Counted from the first letter of the stretch, positions 54,022 through 62,952 are shown. The stretch: DNA of 64,000 bases from Flavobacterium album (GCF_003096035.1 NZ_CP029186.1:3454001-3518000); one strand, 5' to 3'. Notes: a model not told the origin generated them from the sequence alone. Program-made: numbers and translations.

Positions 54022-54084
54022 CTTATAAATTTAGGTCTGACAGGTTTCAAAGACAAGTGTTAGGAATGGTTACAAATAATTCAT

Positions 54085-54234
54085 ATGTCACTCCTCTGGA
54101 GTTCTAAGGCTTTCATGCTCAATATTACTATAAACATATCGCCCCGCTGGGGCTGCCACTGATGAGTCCCGGAGGGACGGAATATTTATAGCGAAATTTA
54201 AACGAAAACCACTTGAGCTCCGGAGGAGCGTCAT
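54085..54234. mobile_element. MITE-like element, copy 2 (150 bp)
   Basis: It begins ATGTCACTCCTCTGGAGTTC and ends GAGCTCCGGAGGAGCGTCAT. The core has ACTATAAACATATCGCCCCG, CCCCGCTGGGG, GTCCCGGAGGGAC and GGAATATTTATAG, closely matching copy 1 at 45031-45182. It fills half of the 308-bp gap 54022-54329; the remaining DNA shows no gene, but 54031-54060 has a partial GTCTGACAGGTTTCA repeat. Confidence 0.75.
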
Positions 54235-54329
54235 ATAAGCATATTGATAAACCTTTAATCCTTGTAAAGTGTGGATACCGATCTCAATAACGGCGGCATC
54301 CGTATCAGGGTTTCACTTTAAGAATATAT

Positions 54330-54833
54330 TTAATATACTTTTCCTGCGAGGACATTTTCGCAAAAATCAGCAAAACCGGTACCTATGCAGTAAAAATCCT
54401 CTATATCCCTGAACGGGGAACTATCGTAAAATTCGCCTACCTGCCCATAAAGTTCCGAGGCTTTATCACAGCAAATGAAGAAATTCCCCCTGTCGCTCCG
54501 GTGTCCTACCGAAAGCCAGAAAACAGGCTGCTCGTCAGGATCTGCATCGCAATCAACGTAATTTACTGTGAGGGACAATGCTTCCATGAGGCCATAAATG
54601 TACAGGTCCTGCCCATTAGGTTTTACGGTTCGGATGTCAACCGTGCTAAGGTAATACAGGTATTCATCAGGTATCTGGAATTGCTCCCTCCTTTCGTATG
54701 GCAGGAATTCGCCATTTGATAAAGTTGGCAGCAATACTCTTTTTATAGACGATTCTAAGTAGTCACCGGCAACACCAAAACTTGTGCTTTCTTTTATTAG
54801 CCGGTCAAAAACAGATTCATTATCGTTTTCCAT
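54330..54833 (-). CDS. SUKH/SMI1-KNR4-like protein (possible immunity protein)
   Basis: The 167-aa soluble acidic protein has a compact alpha/beta pattern like the SMI1/KNR4 (SUKH) superfamily: QIPDEYLYYLSTVDIRTV, an IYGLMEAL strand-turn, PVFWLSVGHRSDRGNFFICCDKASELYGQVGEFY and a C-terminal GFADFCENVL helix. Many such proteins neutralise polymorphic toxins. No toxin gene is nearby, so it would be an orphan or solitary immunity gene. The resemblance is by pattern only. It lies downstream of similar small hypothetical genes on the same strand. Confidence 0.5.
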   Translation of the reverse strand: MENDNESVFDRLIKESTSFGVAGDYLESSIKRVLLPTLSNGEFLPYERREQFQIPDEYLYYLSTVDIRTVKPNGQDLYIYGLMEALSLTVNYVDCDADPDEQPVFWLSVGHRSDRGNFFICCDKASELYGQVGEFYDSSPFRDIEDFYCIGTGFADFCENVLAGKVY

Positions 54834-54947
54834 TTATTTTAGATATTTTGTTACAATCTTGTACCGCTTCTCGTTGAATTCATCATCCATCTCTTCGCGC
54901 ACACATTGTTTTATTATGATAATCATTACGTTAAGTTTGCTTCGCAT
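54834..54947 (-). pseudogene. possible small ORF or gene remnant between two hypothetical genes
   Basis: The minus strand from the ATG at 54945-54947 reads 37 residues, ending VREEMDDEFNEKRYKIVTKYLK, and stops one base before the next gene's ATG. Codon-like composition and the amphipathic C-terminus suggest real coding sequence. Another frame just upstream reads MDGQELTVQCEANLT then stops, which could be the same gene before a frameshift. It could equally be chance. Confidence 0.3.
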
Positions 54948-54974
54948 TGGACTGTAAGCTCCTGCCCATCCATG

Positions 54975-55508
54975 TTATCTTCGAATGTTTATCTCAAAAG
55001 TATGGCTTTCAATAAATGCTTCGGTCTCTGCCAATGTGAGGTGGCTTTCAATGCAATTATCCGATGCCATGCCGATATCCCCTACAATATATTTATAATC
55101 TGCAATGGTGCCGATTTCCCTTATCAGTTTTTCATGTTTCGTTCCGGCATCCTGATTATAAAATTCTTTATTGTAAAAACCGATATCGAAGCCACCAAGT
55201 GTTACATCGTCCCAGCTTAAATAATTAATGCTGAACGGAAAGCTAAAATCGGGATGCCGGTAGGACAGCAGGCCCAAACCTTTCCAGGAACAAAGCATAT
55301 CGAGCACGGTTGCCTCCGTCATAGTTTCATAAAGTTCAATAGGGTCTTTTTCATCATCATCCCTGCTGTCATTGAATACGAGATATTCATATTTATTAAT
55401 TTCGGGCGTAACCCCAATCAATTTCAGCTTTTCATGAAAATCGGGGAGAAATATTTTTGGATCCCGGCTTTCCCTGAGCAGTACTAAGGTTACATTAAAA
55501 TAGCCCAC
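54975..55508 (-). CDS. hypothetical protein
   Basis: The 177-aa soluble acidic protein has no signal peptide, membrane helix or recognised family. It has a mixed alpha/beta pattern (MGYFNVTLVLL at the start, INYLSWDDVTLGGFDIGFYNKEF in the middle) reminiscent of small immunity or DUF proteins in Bacteroidetes. It follows the 310-aa lipoprotein gene with a one-base gap, so the two are co-transcribed. Function unknown. Confidence 0.55.
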   Translation of the reverse strand: MGYFNVTLVLLRESRDPKIFLPDFHEKLKLIGVTPEINKYEYLVFNDSRDDDEKDPIELYETMTEATVLDMLCSWKGLGLLSYRHPDFSFPFSINYLSWDDVTLGGFDIGFYNKEFYNQDAGTKHEKLIREIGTIADYKYIVGDIGMASDNCIESHLTLAETEAFIESHTFEINIRR

Positions 55509-55509
55509 T

Positions 55510-56442
55510 TTATTTTTGCTCTAACAGTTTAACTTCAGTAATGAGTACCTCAAGGGGCAAACTCGTATTAATCCGCTCTGCCATAGCATCTGCCTGCCTG
55601 CGATCCATATTCGCACTGATAGCGGCTTTTCCGCCTTCAATCGGACCTGTAACCATCGGGCAGCTTAAAACCCTTCCATCAAGAACAATGGCGAGGAATT
55701 TCTGTGTATTCTTCCGTGTAAGCGCTGCCCACGCAGCTTTATAATTGTCTTTGAATTGGAGCATTACATCATAATTAATCTTGTTGTAAGAGCGCACAAC
55801 ATCCGTTTCTTCCAACATATAAATAGTTACAGGGGCCTTATCCGAATTCCTGACAGCATACACAGCAATAGCAGGTTGATTTTTTTCGGGCAGGCCAAAT
55901 ACAAATGACAGGCCTGCCGGTAGCAGTTTCTTTGATTGGGGGAGGTTTACGAGCTTCATAAATTCTTCTGACCGCCCTGTCTTACAATAGCCTATCACCG
56001 CACCTTCTGCAAACTCACGGTTGAGTATCTCTTCCAGCCGGATTACATATGCCGTATAGCCTTCGGCAATTTCGGGCGCATTGTCGGCAATGCTATCGGA
56101 AATGCGACCGATGCCATCCATGGCAGCATTGAGTTCGGCAGTTTGGTAGGTTTCATAGATGGCAAACTTATCTTGGTAAAAGCAATGGGGCGCTTTATCG
56201 CTGCCTTCACAAGGCATTTTGGCAATGATAGTATTGTTTTCAATTTTGATATCGGCATCCAGGTTTCTCTCCTTTAAGCGTTTGCCTATTTTTTCAATTG
56301 TGGCTTCTTTCAGCTTTTCTGAAGCAGTACGATCTGTAAATTCTGCTTTTATCTGATAGCAGGGCGGTTGCTGGGCGCAGCCGGACAGTGTCAGCATAAA
56401 AAAGATGCCAAAAGCCGCAATTTTATTTTTAATGAATGTCAT
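55510..56442 (-). CDS. lipoprotein with SecD P1-head-like C-terminal domain
   Basis: The 310-aa protein has a lipoprotein signal (MTFIKNKIAAFGIFFMLTLSGC, Cys22). The N-terminal mature part contains two alternate alpha/beta stretches (ASEKLKEATIEKIGKRLKERNL and later). The C-terminal third, FLAIVLDGRVLSCPMVTGPIEGG then KAAISANMDRRQADAMAERINTSLPLEVLI, closely follows the SecD P1 head pattern (ILDG-vySaP-i-GG-aqIsG...A..LA..L). No SecD membrane domain is present. It may assist periplasmic steps of secretion or protein folding, but this is inference. The start ATG at 56442 follows the next gene by nine bases. Confidence 0.6.
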   Translation of the reverse strand: MTFIKNKIAAFGIFFMLTLSGCAQQPPCYQIKAEFTDRTASEKLKEATIEKIGKRLKERNLDADIKIENNTIIAKMPCEGSDKAPHCFYQDKFAIYETYQTAELNAAMDGIGRISDSIADNAPEIAEGYTAYVIRLEEILNREFAEGAVIGYCKTGRSEEFMKLVNLPQSKKLLPAGLSFVFGLPEKNQPAIAVYAVRNSDKAPVTIYMLEETDVVRSYNKINYDVMLQFKDNYKAAWAALTRKNTQKFLAIVLDGRVLSCPMVTGPIEGGKAAISANMDRRQADAMAERINTSLPLEVLITEVKLLEQK

Positions 56443-56451
56443 AAACTATGG

Positions 56452-57153
56452 TTATGGGATGTTATAAACCTGTTCATCTACATGGGTAAGCTTACCGGTA
56501 TTGGCATTGACGTAGTAATCCCGTACCGAATATTGCCCTTTATCAGGGATGGATGACGGCTCTTCCTGTATGTGCCAGCAAAATGAGTCAATTTCAGGAT
56601 CATAAGAAATCCCGATACCGGATATTACGCCTTTATATTGTTTTTGTGCTTTTACCAGCTTTAATGCGCTGCAAATCTCAATGAACTTGTCAAACTTTGG
56701 GTTTGCTATTACTGACGGAATCATATCACCGGAAAGGACCTTATAGCTATGGTCAAGCAGAACACTGAAATCATAATCATATTTTCCAAACTTGACTGTA
56801 TAATCAACAGTGTAGCTGACTTTATATTTGGAAAGGTTATATAATTCGGTAGTCGGCGAGTTTTCATCCATCCCCTCAGGATAGTTGACATACATGTATT
56901 TTACCTTGCACTTTTTTTCAAAATCGGCACCAGAACGCTGCTTAATATAGTTTCCCGCAGCATTTATAGCACCATTGGCATAGTCAGCGATACTTGAGAT
57001 ATTGTGCTTACTGCTGTACTGATTGTTTACCGCAAAGAATACGTAGTTGTCATTAATCATCTCCTTAACGGCGTAAAGGATCTTATCGCTGTCCTTGCAT
57101 TGCGCGAAAGCCTGGACCGAAAGTAACAGGGCAAAAATGTAGAATATCTTCAT
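56452..57153 (-). CDS. hypothetical secreted protein
   Basis: The 233-aa protein has a signal peptide (MKIFYIFALLLSVQAFAQ). The mature part is mixed alpha/beta with CSALKLVKAQKQYKGVISGIGISYDPEIDSF and a C-terminal SVRDYYVNANTGKLTHVDEQVYNIP, a strand pattern often found in periplasmic or surface modules. No family was recognised. It is the first gene of a minus-strand run that includes the SecD-like lipoprotein, nine bases downstream, and the two hypothetical genes. Its role is unknown. Confidence 0.6.
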   Translation of the reverse strand: MKIFYIFALLLSVQAFAQCKDSDKILYAVKEMINDNYVFFAVNNQYSSKHNISSIADYANGAINAAGNYIKQRSGADFEKKCKVKYMYVNYPEGMDENSPTTELYNLSKYKVSYTVDYTVKFGKYDYDFSVLLDHSYKVLSGDMIPSVIANPKFDKFIEICSALKLVKAQKQYKGVISGIGISYDPEIDSFCWHIQEEPSSIPDKGQYSVRDYYVNANTGKLTHVDEQVYNIP

Positions 57154-57367
57154 TAGGAAAATCGGTTGGTTTAAGGGCCGAAGATACTGTTTTTAGTCCT
57201 ATTTTCCTCACGTCAGCCACAAAGGATTGCGCTCTGTAAGGACTATGATCGTGCAGGCATTATTAAATGTTTCCGAACTTTCATCCCGCTATTCCGAACG
57301 TCAGAAAAATGCCGGCGATTATACAAACCGGGCCTTTACAGATTGCTGCCTAATTTTTTAAAAAATT

Positions 57368-58402
57368 TTAATCACGCTTTATTTTACCTGAACCGGTTTC
57401 CGCAAATTTTTCAACAAAAAGGATGTCTTTCGGCTTTTCAAATTTTCCCAGGCCCTTGAAAGTAGCCTTATCAACATCATACGGTTCACCTTCTATAACC
57501 AGAACAAGCTTTTCGCCCAGGGATTCATCAGGCATGCCTTTTACATAAAATCTTCTGTCGATCCTGCCGGACAGCTTCTCCTCTATCTGCTCAGGGAACA
57601 GCTTTACGCCGCCACTGTTGATCACATTGTCATGACGGCCCAGCCAGATGAAATGGGTGTCGTCTACTATCTTAACCACATCGTTAGTAACAACCGGCTC
57701 ATCGCAGATCAGGTACGGGTCAATCACAAGGCAATGCCTTTCATCTTCGCTTATTTTTACGTTAGGCAATACTGTAAAAGCTTCCTCCCCTATCCTTTTC
57801 GCAGCAATATGTGTTATGGTTTCGGTCATCCCGTAGGTTTCGTATATCGCTGTAGGAAGGCCTGCCAGCTTATCGCTCAACGCCTGGCTTACTTTTGCGC
57901 CGCCCAGTATAAGCTTCTTTATCATGTGGAGTTTTTCCAATGAATGCTCTGCCTGCAAAGGCACCATTGCGGCAAAATCGTATTGCGTTTCATTCCGCTC
58001 CAGCGGATGCGAAACCGGTGCTACAAGATCCATATCCCAGCCCAGTATAAATGCCCTTACCAGCATCATCTTGCCCGCTACATACTGCGTGGGCAGGCAG
58101 TGCAGTACTTTGATCCCTGCTTCCAGGTCGAAGAATTCGCCCGTAGCCTTCGCCGAATTTACCATGGCCTGTTTTTCTACCCGTATCAATTTTGGCTGGC
58201 CCGTCGTGCCCGAAGTATGCATTTCGATATAGCTATTCTGGTCGAACCAATACATCAGGAAGTCTCCTACTGCCCTTTCGAAAGGCTCGCCTTCCTTAAT
58301 AAAGCTGTAAGCAATACGGCTCAGGTCGTCTTCACTAAAATGGAAGCCGTTCAGCTTAAATTGGGGATGCACAAAATGATAATCCGGATTATTATAATTC
58401 AT
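57368..58402 (-). CDS. menE: o-succinylbenzoate-CoA ligase, AMP-binding enzyme
   Basis: The 344-aa ANL-family enzyme is short for the superfamily because the N-terminal subdomain is reduced, as in many Bacteroidetes MenE proteins. AMP-binding motifs are MHTSGTTGQPKLIRVEK, GGAKVS, YETYGMTETITHIA and FIWLGRHDNVINSGGVKLFPEQIEE; the C-terminal Lys of GSGKIKRD completes adenylation. MenE activates o-succinylbenzoate with ATP and CoA in menaquinone synthesis. Its start overlaps the upstream CPBP protease gene by 11 bases, so the two are co-transcribed. Other men genes are not in the window, so other acids cannot be excluded as substrate. Confidence 0.82.
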   Translation of the reverse strand: MNYNNPDYHFVHPQFKLNGFHFSEDDLSRIAYSFIKEGEPFERAVGDFLMYWFDQNSYIEMHTSGTTGQPKLIRVEKQAMVNSAKATGEFFDLEAGIKVLHCLPTQYVAGKMMLVRAFILGWDMDLVAPVSHPLERNETQYDFAAMVPLQAEHSLEKLHMIKKLILGGAKVSQALSDKLAGLPTAIYETYGMTETITHIAAKRIGEEAFTVLPNVKISEDERHCLVIDPYLICDEPVVTNDVVKIVDDTHFIWLGRHDNVINSGGVKLFPEQIEEKLSGRIDRRFYVKGMPDESLGEKLVLVIEGEPYDVDKATFKGLGKFEKPKDILFVEKFAETGSGKIKRD

Positions 58403-59354
58403 GGCTTTGTACTATTTCGGTTATTGGAGTTTGTTTTAAGGGATATAGCTTTCCCGTGAGTTTTTCGCGCCATCCGGTCCATTTATACATATAGCTAAAT
58501 AGCAGCAGGAGTAGCGGGTAAATTACCAAAACCGGAAGAACGATATCAAATCCGGCAGTCGGTTCAGAGACATCTTTAAATATGGAATAGGTTTGGAAAG
58601 CGGTCCAGTCGGCAGTAACCAAAAGCGCCGCCGTGAGGTTATTGGCCGCGTGGAAGCCAAGCGCCAGTTCGGTACCCTCATCCATAAGGGTCATAATGCC
58701 AAGCACCAACCCGGTACCAATGTAATATATTGACACTATATAGCCCATCTTTGCCACTTCAGGGTTGAAGATATGCATTCCCCCAAATATTACCGATGTC
58801 ATAACCAGGGGAAACCAACGGTTTTTGGCGAGCAGCCCAAAGCCCTGCATAAGGTAGCCCCGGAAAACAAGTTCTTCAACACTTGTCTGTATGGGTATCA
58901 TTACTATCGCAATTACAGCCAGTATGGCAAATTTTACGGGATCGAACTGCAGGATGTACTTATCCGGTTCGGAATAATAGGCAAGCACTATCATGCCGGC
59001 AGAGAAAATGCCCCATATTGCAAATGAAGATAGTATACGCTTCCAGTCTACTTGTGGCCTTGAGGTAACAATTTCCTTAAATTTCTGGTGATGCATCTTT
59101 CGTACAACCACGATCAGCGCTACCATAGCGACTGCAAATGAAAGGAGAACGAAAAATAAAGTAAGGTTAAGATCGAGAAATCGCATGATTGCTGCTTCGT
59201 CAACGGGCATAGGCCTGCCGGATTTTAGCTTTTCTAAAGCAATAGCTATAATCCATGGGATTTGCCCTACGAAAGAAGCTCCAATCACAATAACAGAACC
59301 TAATAAATATTTCCAGAACTTATTTTCGGGCTTAAAAGCCTGTGCAATAAACAT
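58392..59354 (-). CDS. CPBP family intramembrane metalloprotease
   Basis: The 320-aa membrane protein has about eight helices and the CPBP (Abi/CAAX-protease) motifs SVEELVFRGYLMQG, GGMHIFNPEV and ALGFHAANNLTAA, which hold the catalytic Glu-Glu, Arg and the metal-binding His residues. Family members include Rce1-like and bacteriocin self-immunity proteins; most have unknown substrates. The C-terminal tail overlaps the menE start, implying shared expression. No prenylated substrate or bacteriocin gene is nearby. Confidence 0.85.
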   Translation of the reverse strand: MFIAQAFKPENKFWKYLLGSVIVIGASFVGQIPWIIAIALEKLKSGRPMPVDEAAIMRFLDLNLTLFFVLLSFAVAMVALIVVVRKMHHQKFKEIVTSRPQVDWKRILSSFAIWGIFSAGMIVLAYYSEPDKYILQFDPVKFAILAVIAIVMIPIQTSVEELVFRGYLMQGFGLLAKNRWFPLVMTSVIFGGMHIFNPEVAKMGYIVSIYYIGTGLVLGIMTLMDEGTELALGFHAANNLTAALLVTADWTAFQTYSIFKDVSEPTAGFDIVLPVLVIYPLLLLLFSYMYKWTGWREKLTGKLYPLKQTPITEIVQSHEL

Positions 59355-59440
59355 AAGCGTTTGGGATTAATTTAAAATATGTTAGCACTAAGTTAGCTGA
59401 ATTTTCAATTAATAATAACTTTCTTTGCAAAAAGAATTTA

Positions 59441-59782
59441 ATGATCACGATTTACCATAACCCGATGTGCAGCAAATCGCGCGAATGCCTGCAGCTGCTG
59501 GAGTTAGAACAAATGCCTTTTACTACCGTAAAATACCTTAATGAGCCGCTTTCGAAAAAAGAACTGAAGGAACTTTTGAAAAAACTCGGCATAAAGCCAA
59601 TTGGCCTGGTTCGGCAAAAAGAGGCTGTCTGGATATCCGAATATAAAGGCAAAACACTCACAGATACACAAATACTTGAAGCCATGGTAAAGCACCCCAA
59701 CCTCATAGAGCGTCCCATTGTAGTGAACGGCGACAAAGCCATCATTGCCCGGCCTGCCGAAAAGGTGCACGATACCCTTTAA
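59441..59782 (+). CDS. ArsC-like arsenate reductase / Spx family protein
   Basis: The 113-aa thioredoxin-fold protein has the N-terminal Cys10 in HNPMCSKSRECL and the oxyanion Arg in LIERPIVVNGDKAIIARP, both conserved in ArsC of the glutaredoxin-linked type. It lacks the second Cys of Spx regulators, so reduction of arsenate (or a similar thiol reaction) is more likely. The length is slightly below the 140-aa norm. No arsenic transporter or ArsR regulator is adjacent, so an alternative housekeeping role is possible. Confidence 0.8.
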   Translation: MITIYHNPMCSKSRECLQLLELEQMPFTTVKYLNEPLSKKELKELLKKLGIKPIGLVRQKEAVWISEYKGKTLTDTQILEAMVKHPNLIERPIVVNGDKAIIARPAEKVHDTL

Positions 59783-59873
59783 CCTTTTAACAAATATTTA
59801 AGTTTTCAGCTTTAAACCTTTAGGCATTACGAGGGTCATACACTCTAAATCATCTATCAATTTTAATATTTAC

Positions 59874-62444
59874 ATGAAAAATTTCCGGACTTCTGTCTTA
59901 CTACTATTTTTATTTTCTACAGTCATCGCATTTGCACAGGGCAGACCCGGCGGTAGCAATGGTGTTAAAGTAACGGGAAAAGTGATCGAGCAGGATACAA
60001 AACTCCCACTTGAATTTGCTACCGTAACCATACAAACTCCTGACAACGTTACCGTAAACGGCGCCCTGACCGATGCTAAAGGCGAATATACCGTTACCGT
60101 ACCACCGGGCACGTATAATATCAAATTTGATTTCATATCATTCAAATCTGCGGTTATTTCCGGCAAAGAAATTATTGCCGAAACCAACCTTGGCACTATG
60201 GTAATGGCGCCGGATGCTACGTTGCTTAAAGATGTGGAAATTACTGCCGAACGCTCTACTGTTGATATAAAGCTCGATAAAAGGGTGTACAATATAGGGA
60301 ACGATATGATGGTAAAAGGCGGAAGCGTGAGCGATGTGCTTGACAATGTACCGTCTTTATCAGTAGACGCCGAGGGGAACGTAGCCCTCAGGGGTAACCA
60401 GAGTGTCACCATCCTCATTGACGGTAGGCCTTCTACCCTTGCAGGAAGCAATGTTGCCGATGTGCTGCGCCTGCTGCCTGCCGATTCTGTGGACAAGGTG
60501 GAGGTTATTACCAACCCTTCGGCGCGTTATGATGCGGAAGGCGGTGGCGGTATCGTGAACATCATCCTGAAAAAAGGTTCGGCCAACGGATTCAACGGTT
60601 CATTCGTTGCCAACACGGGAACACCTGCTAACCACGGGATATCGACCAACCTTAATTACCGCAGCAATACGTACAATGTGTTTTCCAGCCTGGGCTACAA
60701 TTACAGGAACAGTCCCGGAAATTCAAAAACGAATACAGAATACCTTGACGACAATAATAATACTACCAACTTTGTAAACGAAAGAAGAAATAACGACCGC
60801 CTGCAAAGGGCCTTTAACGGAAGCTTTGGCATCGAATGGTTCCTGGATAAAACCCTGACATGGACCAACTCCATATCCGGACGCAGGAGCAGCGGCGATA
60901 ACCCTACCGATACCTACTATCATAATTTTGATGCAGACCATGTTTTCCAGAATACCCGCTACAGGTATAATTTAGAAAATGATAAAGACACCAACTTCCG
61001 GTATTCGACCAACCTGGTAAAGAAATTTGATGACAAGGGCCACGAGCTCAAAATCGATGCATCGGTATCGAAAAGCATTGATGATGAGAACTCTGTAATC
61101 AATGACATTACACTTGGCAGCCCGGATGTCGTAAACAGCAACGAACGTACTAAAAACTACCAAAACGAAGACCGCGGCCTCATACAGGCCGATTATGTAC
61201 TTCCTTTAGGCAAAGACAGCCGCTTTGAAGCAGGTTACCGTGGCAGTTTTACCACCCTGGAGACTGATGCAAAAGCAGAAATATTGGAGGACGGCACATG
61301 GGTGAACAACGGCGATTATACTAATTTCCTTCAATATAAAGAAAAAGTGAACGCGCTGTACTCACAGTTTGGTTCGAAAATGGGGAGTTTCTCCTACCTG
61401 TTCGGGCTTCGTTGGGAAGACAGCAATATCGATGTGAACCTTATTAACCTGAATGATTACCATAACAAGCGTTACAATAACTTTTTCCCTTCGGCATTCT
61501 TTTCTTATGAATTTGCGCAGGGCAACAGTTTAAGTCTTAGCTACAGCCGTCGCATCAACCGTCCAAGGGGGAGGTTTTTGAGCCCGTTCTCGGGACTTGA
61601 GAGCAACATTAACGTTTTCCGTGGTAACCCGGATCTTAACCCGTCGTATACGAATGCTTTCGATTTAGGGTATCTTCGCAAATGGGGACAGTTGACGCTT
61701 AGCACATCGGCCTACCTTAATATTACCGATGATACTTTCCAGTTTGTAAGAAGGGCATCAGGCGATTTTATAGTACATGCTGTGGGAGGCACTGATATTG
61801 TTGACCCTGTTACAGGCGAGGTTACGGTAGTTGACGGACAGGACACCCGCACCCCGGTTATCCTGACCACCCCTATCAACCTTTCTAAAGAGTACCGTTT
61901 CGGTTTTGAGTTCAATATCAATTACAACCCATTCAAATGGTGGAGGGTCAACAGCAACTTCAACTTCTACAGGTATGAGAGCAAAGGTGATTACACTTTT
62001 GTGTATCAAAATGAGGAAGGCGTAACCATAACCGATTTCCAGAACTTCAACAGGACGGCTTATAGCTGGACTACAAGGATCAACTCAAAAATTACCCTGC
62101 CGGGGAAGATCGACTGGCAGCTGAACGGACAGTATGATGCGCCCCAAAACAATGCCCAGGGCCGCAGGGTTGGCGTAGCAAGCGCTAACACCGTGCTCAG
62201 TAAAGATTTATTGAAGGACAAGGCTACCATTGCCCTTAATGTGCAGGACATCTTCAATTCAAGGAAAATGAAAAATGACACTTATGTTCCCGGTGAATTG
62301 AGGTCGTATAGCGAAATGCAATGGAGGCAGCGCCAGGTAACGCTTTCGTTTACCTACCGCTTCAACATGACCAAGTCTGACAGGCAGAAGGAAAACCAAC
62401 AGAAACAGCAAGATGGTGGCGGCGATGATTATATGGGAGGATAA
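59874..62444 (+). CDS. TonB-dependent outer membrane receptor with carboxypeptidase-like N-terminal domain
   Basis: The 856-aa protein has a signal peptide (MKNFRTSVLLLFLFSTVIAFAQ), an N-terminal regulatory-like domain (about 30-115: VKVTGKVIEQDTKLPLEFATVTIQ and the ALTDAKGEYTVTVPPGTYNI beta sandwich), a plug (about 130-225: VLDNVPSLSVDAEGNVALRG and ILIDGRPST...EVITNPSARYDAEGGGGIVNI) and a barrel of about 600 residues. This is the outer-membrane-barrel type found in many Bacteroidetes, where TonB energy drives uptake of a large substrate. No SusD partner is adjacent, so the substrate cannot be inferred. The C-terminus ends in a Gln/Gly/Asp-rich tail. Confidence 0.9.
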   Translation: MKNFRTSVLLLFLFSTVIAFAQGRPGGSNGVKVTGKVIEQDTKLPLEFATVTIQTPDNVTVNGALTDAKGEYTVTVPPGTYNIKFDFISFKSAVISGKEIIAETNLGTMVMAPDATLLKDVEITAERSTVDIKLDKRVYNIGNDMMVKGGSVSDVLDNVPSLSVDAEGNVALRGNQSVTILIDGRPSTLAGSNVADVLRLLPADSVDKVEVITNPSARYDAEGGGGIVNIILKKGSANGFNGSFVANTGTPANHGISTNLNYRSNTYNVFSSLGYNYRNSPGNSKTNTEYLDDNNNTTNFVNERRNNDRLQRAFNGSFGIEWFLDKTLTWTNSISGRRSSGDNPTDTYYHNFDADHVFQNTRYRYNLENDKDTNFRYSTNLVKKFDDKGHELKIDASVSKSIDDENSVINDITLGSPDVVNSNERTKNYQNEDRGLIQADYVLPLGKDSRFEAGYRGSFTTLETDAKAEILEDGTWVNNGDYTNFLQYKEKVNALYSQFGSKMGSFSYLFGLRWEDSNIDVNLINLNDYHNKRYNNFFPSAFFSYEFAQGNSLSLSYSRRINRPRGRFLSPFSGLESNINVFRGNPDLNPSYTNAFDLGYLRKWGQLTLSTSAYLNITDDTFQFVRRASGDFIVHAVGGTDIVDPVTGEVTVVDGQDTRTPVILTTPINLSKEYRFGFEFNINYNPFKWWRVNSNFNFYRYESKGDYTFVYQNEEGVTITDFQNFNRTAYSWTTRINSKITLPGKIDWQLNGQYDAPQNNAQGRRVGVASANTVLSKDLLKDKATIALNVQDIFNSRKMKNDTYVPGELRSYSEMQWRQRQVTLSFTYRFNMTKSDRQKENQQKQQDGGGDDYMGG

Positions 62445-62471
62445 AATGTTATTTTAAATTCATCTATAGTA

Positions 62472-62501
62472 AAAATGCTGTCTAAACTTTGACAGCATTT
62501 T
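62472..62501. terminator. bidirectional Rho-independent terminator
   Basis: AAAATGCTGTC / GACAGCATTTT with an 8-nt loop lies between the convergent TonB receptor gene and the small secreted protein gene; both strands have T runs. Confidence 0.85.
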
Positions 62502-62924
62502 TTATGGATTTCCGGTAAAAAACTCAACACCTTTTGGCTTAAGCTTAACCGAATAATCTTTTCCGCTGTTCACTATTAAATTAATCCCCCTTACGAGACC
62601 CACAATGTCATACGCATAACCGGAGTCAAGGCGATAGGAATTGAAAGAAGGCTGCGGCATATCCGTTACAAACCCGGCATTTTGCCCAAAGTAGAATTTG
62701 TTGTTAGCACCTACATACACGCTTCGCTTCGAGATCTTTTGTGCATCGAAGGTATACTGGTAGTAATCAAATATCGTATTGTAATTTTTGGAATAAAAAG
62801 TAAAGTCCGGCTTTTGAAATACAATAGAGTCGTTGGCCTTAGTCATTGGCGCTGAATTCCCCGATACCTGTGCCTTTGCAGTAAAACCGGCAGCTATAGC
62901 GAAAAACAAAAGGTACTTTTTCAT
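62502..62924 (-). CDS. small hypothetical secreted protein
   Basis: The 140-aa protein has a signal peptide (MKKYLLFFAIAAGFTAKAQ). The mature part is beta-rich and Tyr-rich (FYSKNYNTIFDYYQYTFDAQ, YVGANNKFYFGQNAGFV). A GKDYSVKLKPKGVEFFTGNP ending is seen. No family was recognised. It is monocistronic with a clear -7 box and terminator. Possibly an outer-membrane or surface component; unproven. Confidence 0.6.
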   Translation of the reverse strand: MKKYLLFFAIAAGFTAKAQVSGNSAPMTKANDSIVFQKPDFTFYSKNYNTIFDYYQYTFDAQKISKRSVYVGANNKFYFGQNAGFVTDMPQPSFNSYRLDSGYAYDIVGLVRGINLIVNSGKDYSVKLKPKGVEFFTGNP

Positions 62925-62944
62925 GGCGTGGTTTTTTGGTATTC

Positions 62945-62952
62945 CAAATATA
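62945..62952 (-). promoter_or_regulatory. -7 promoter element TATATTTG
   Basis: An exact TAnnTTTG match on the minus strand, 21 bp upstream of the secreted protein start. Confidence 0.6.
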
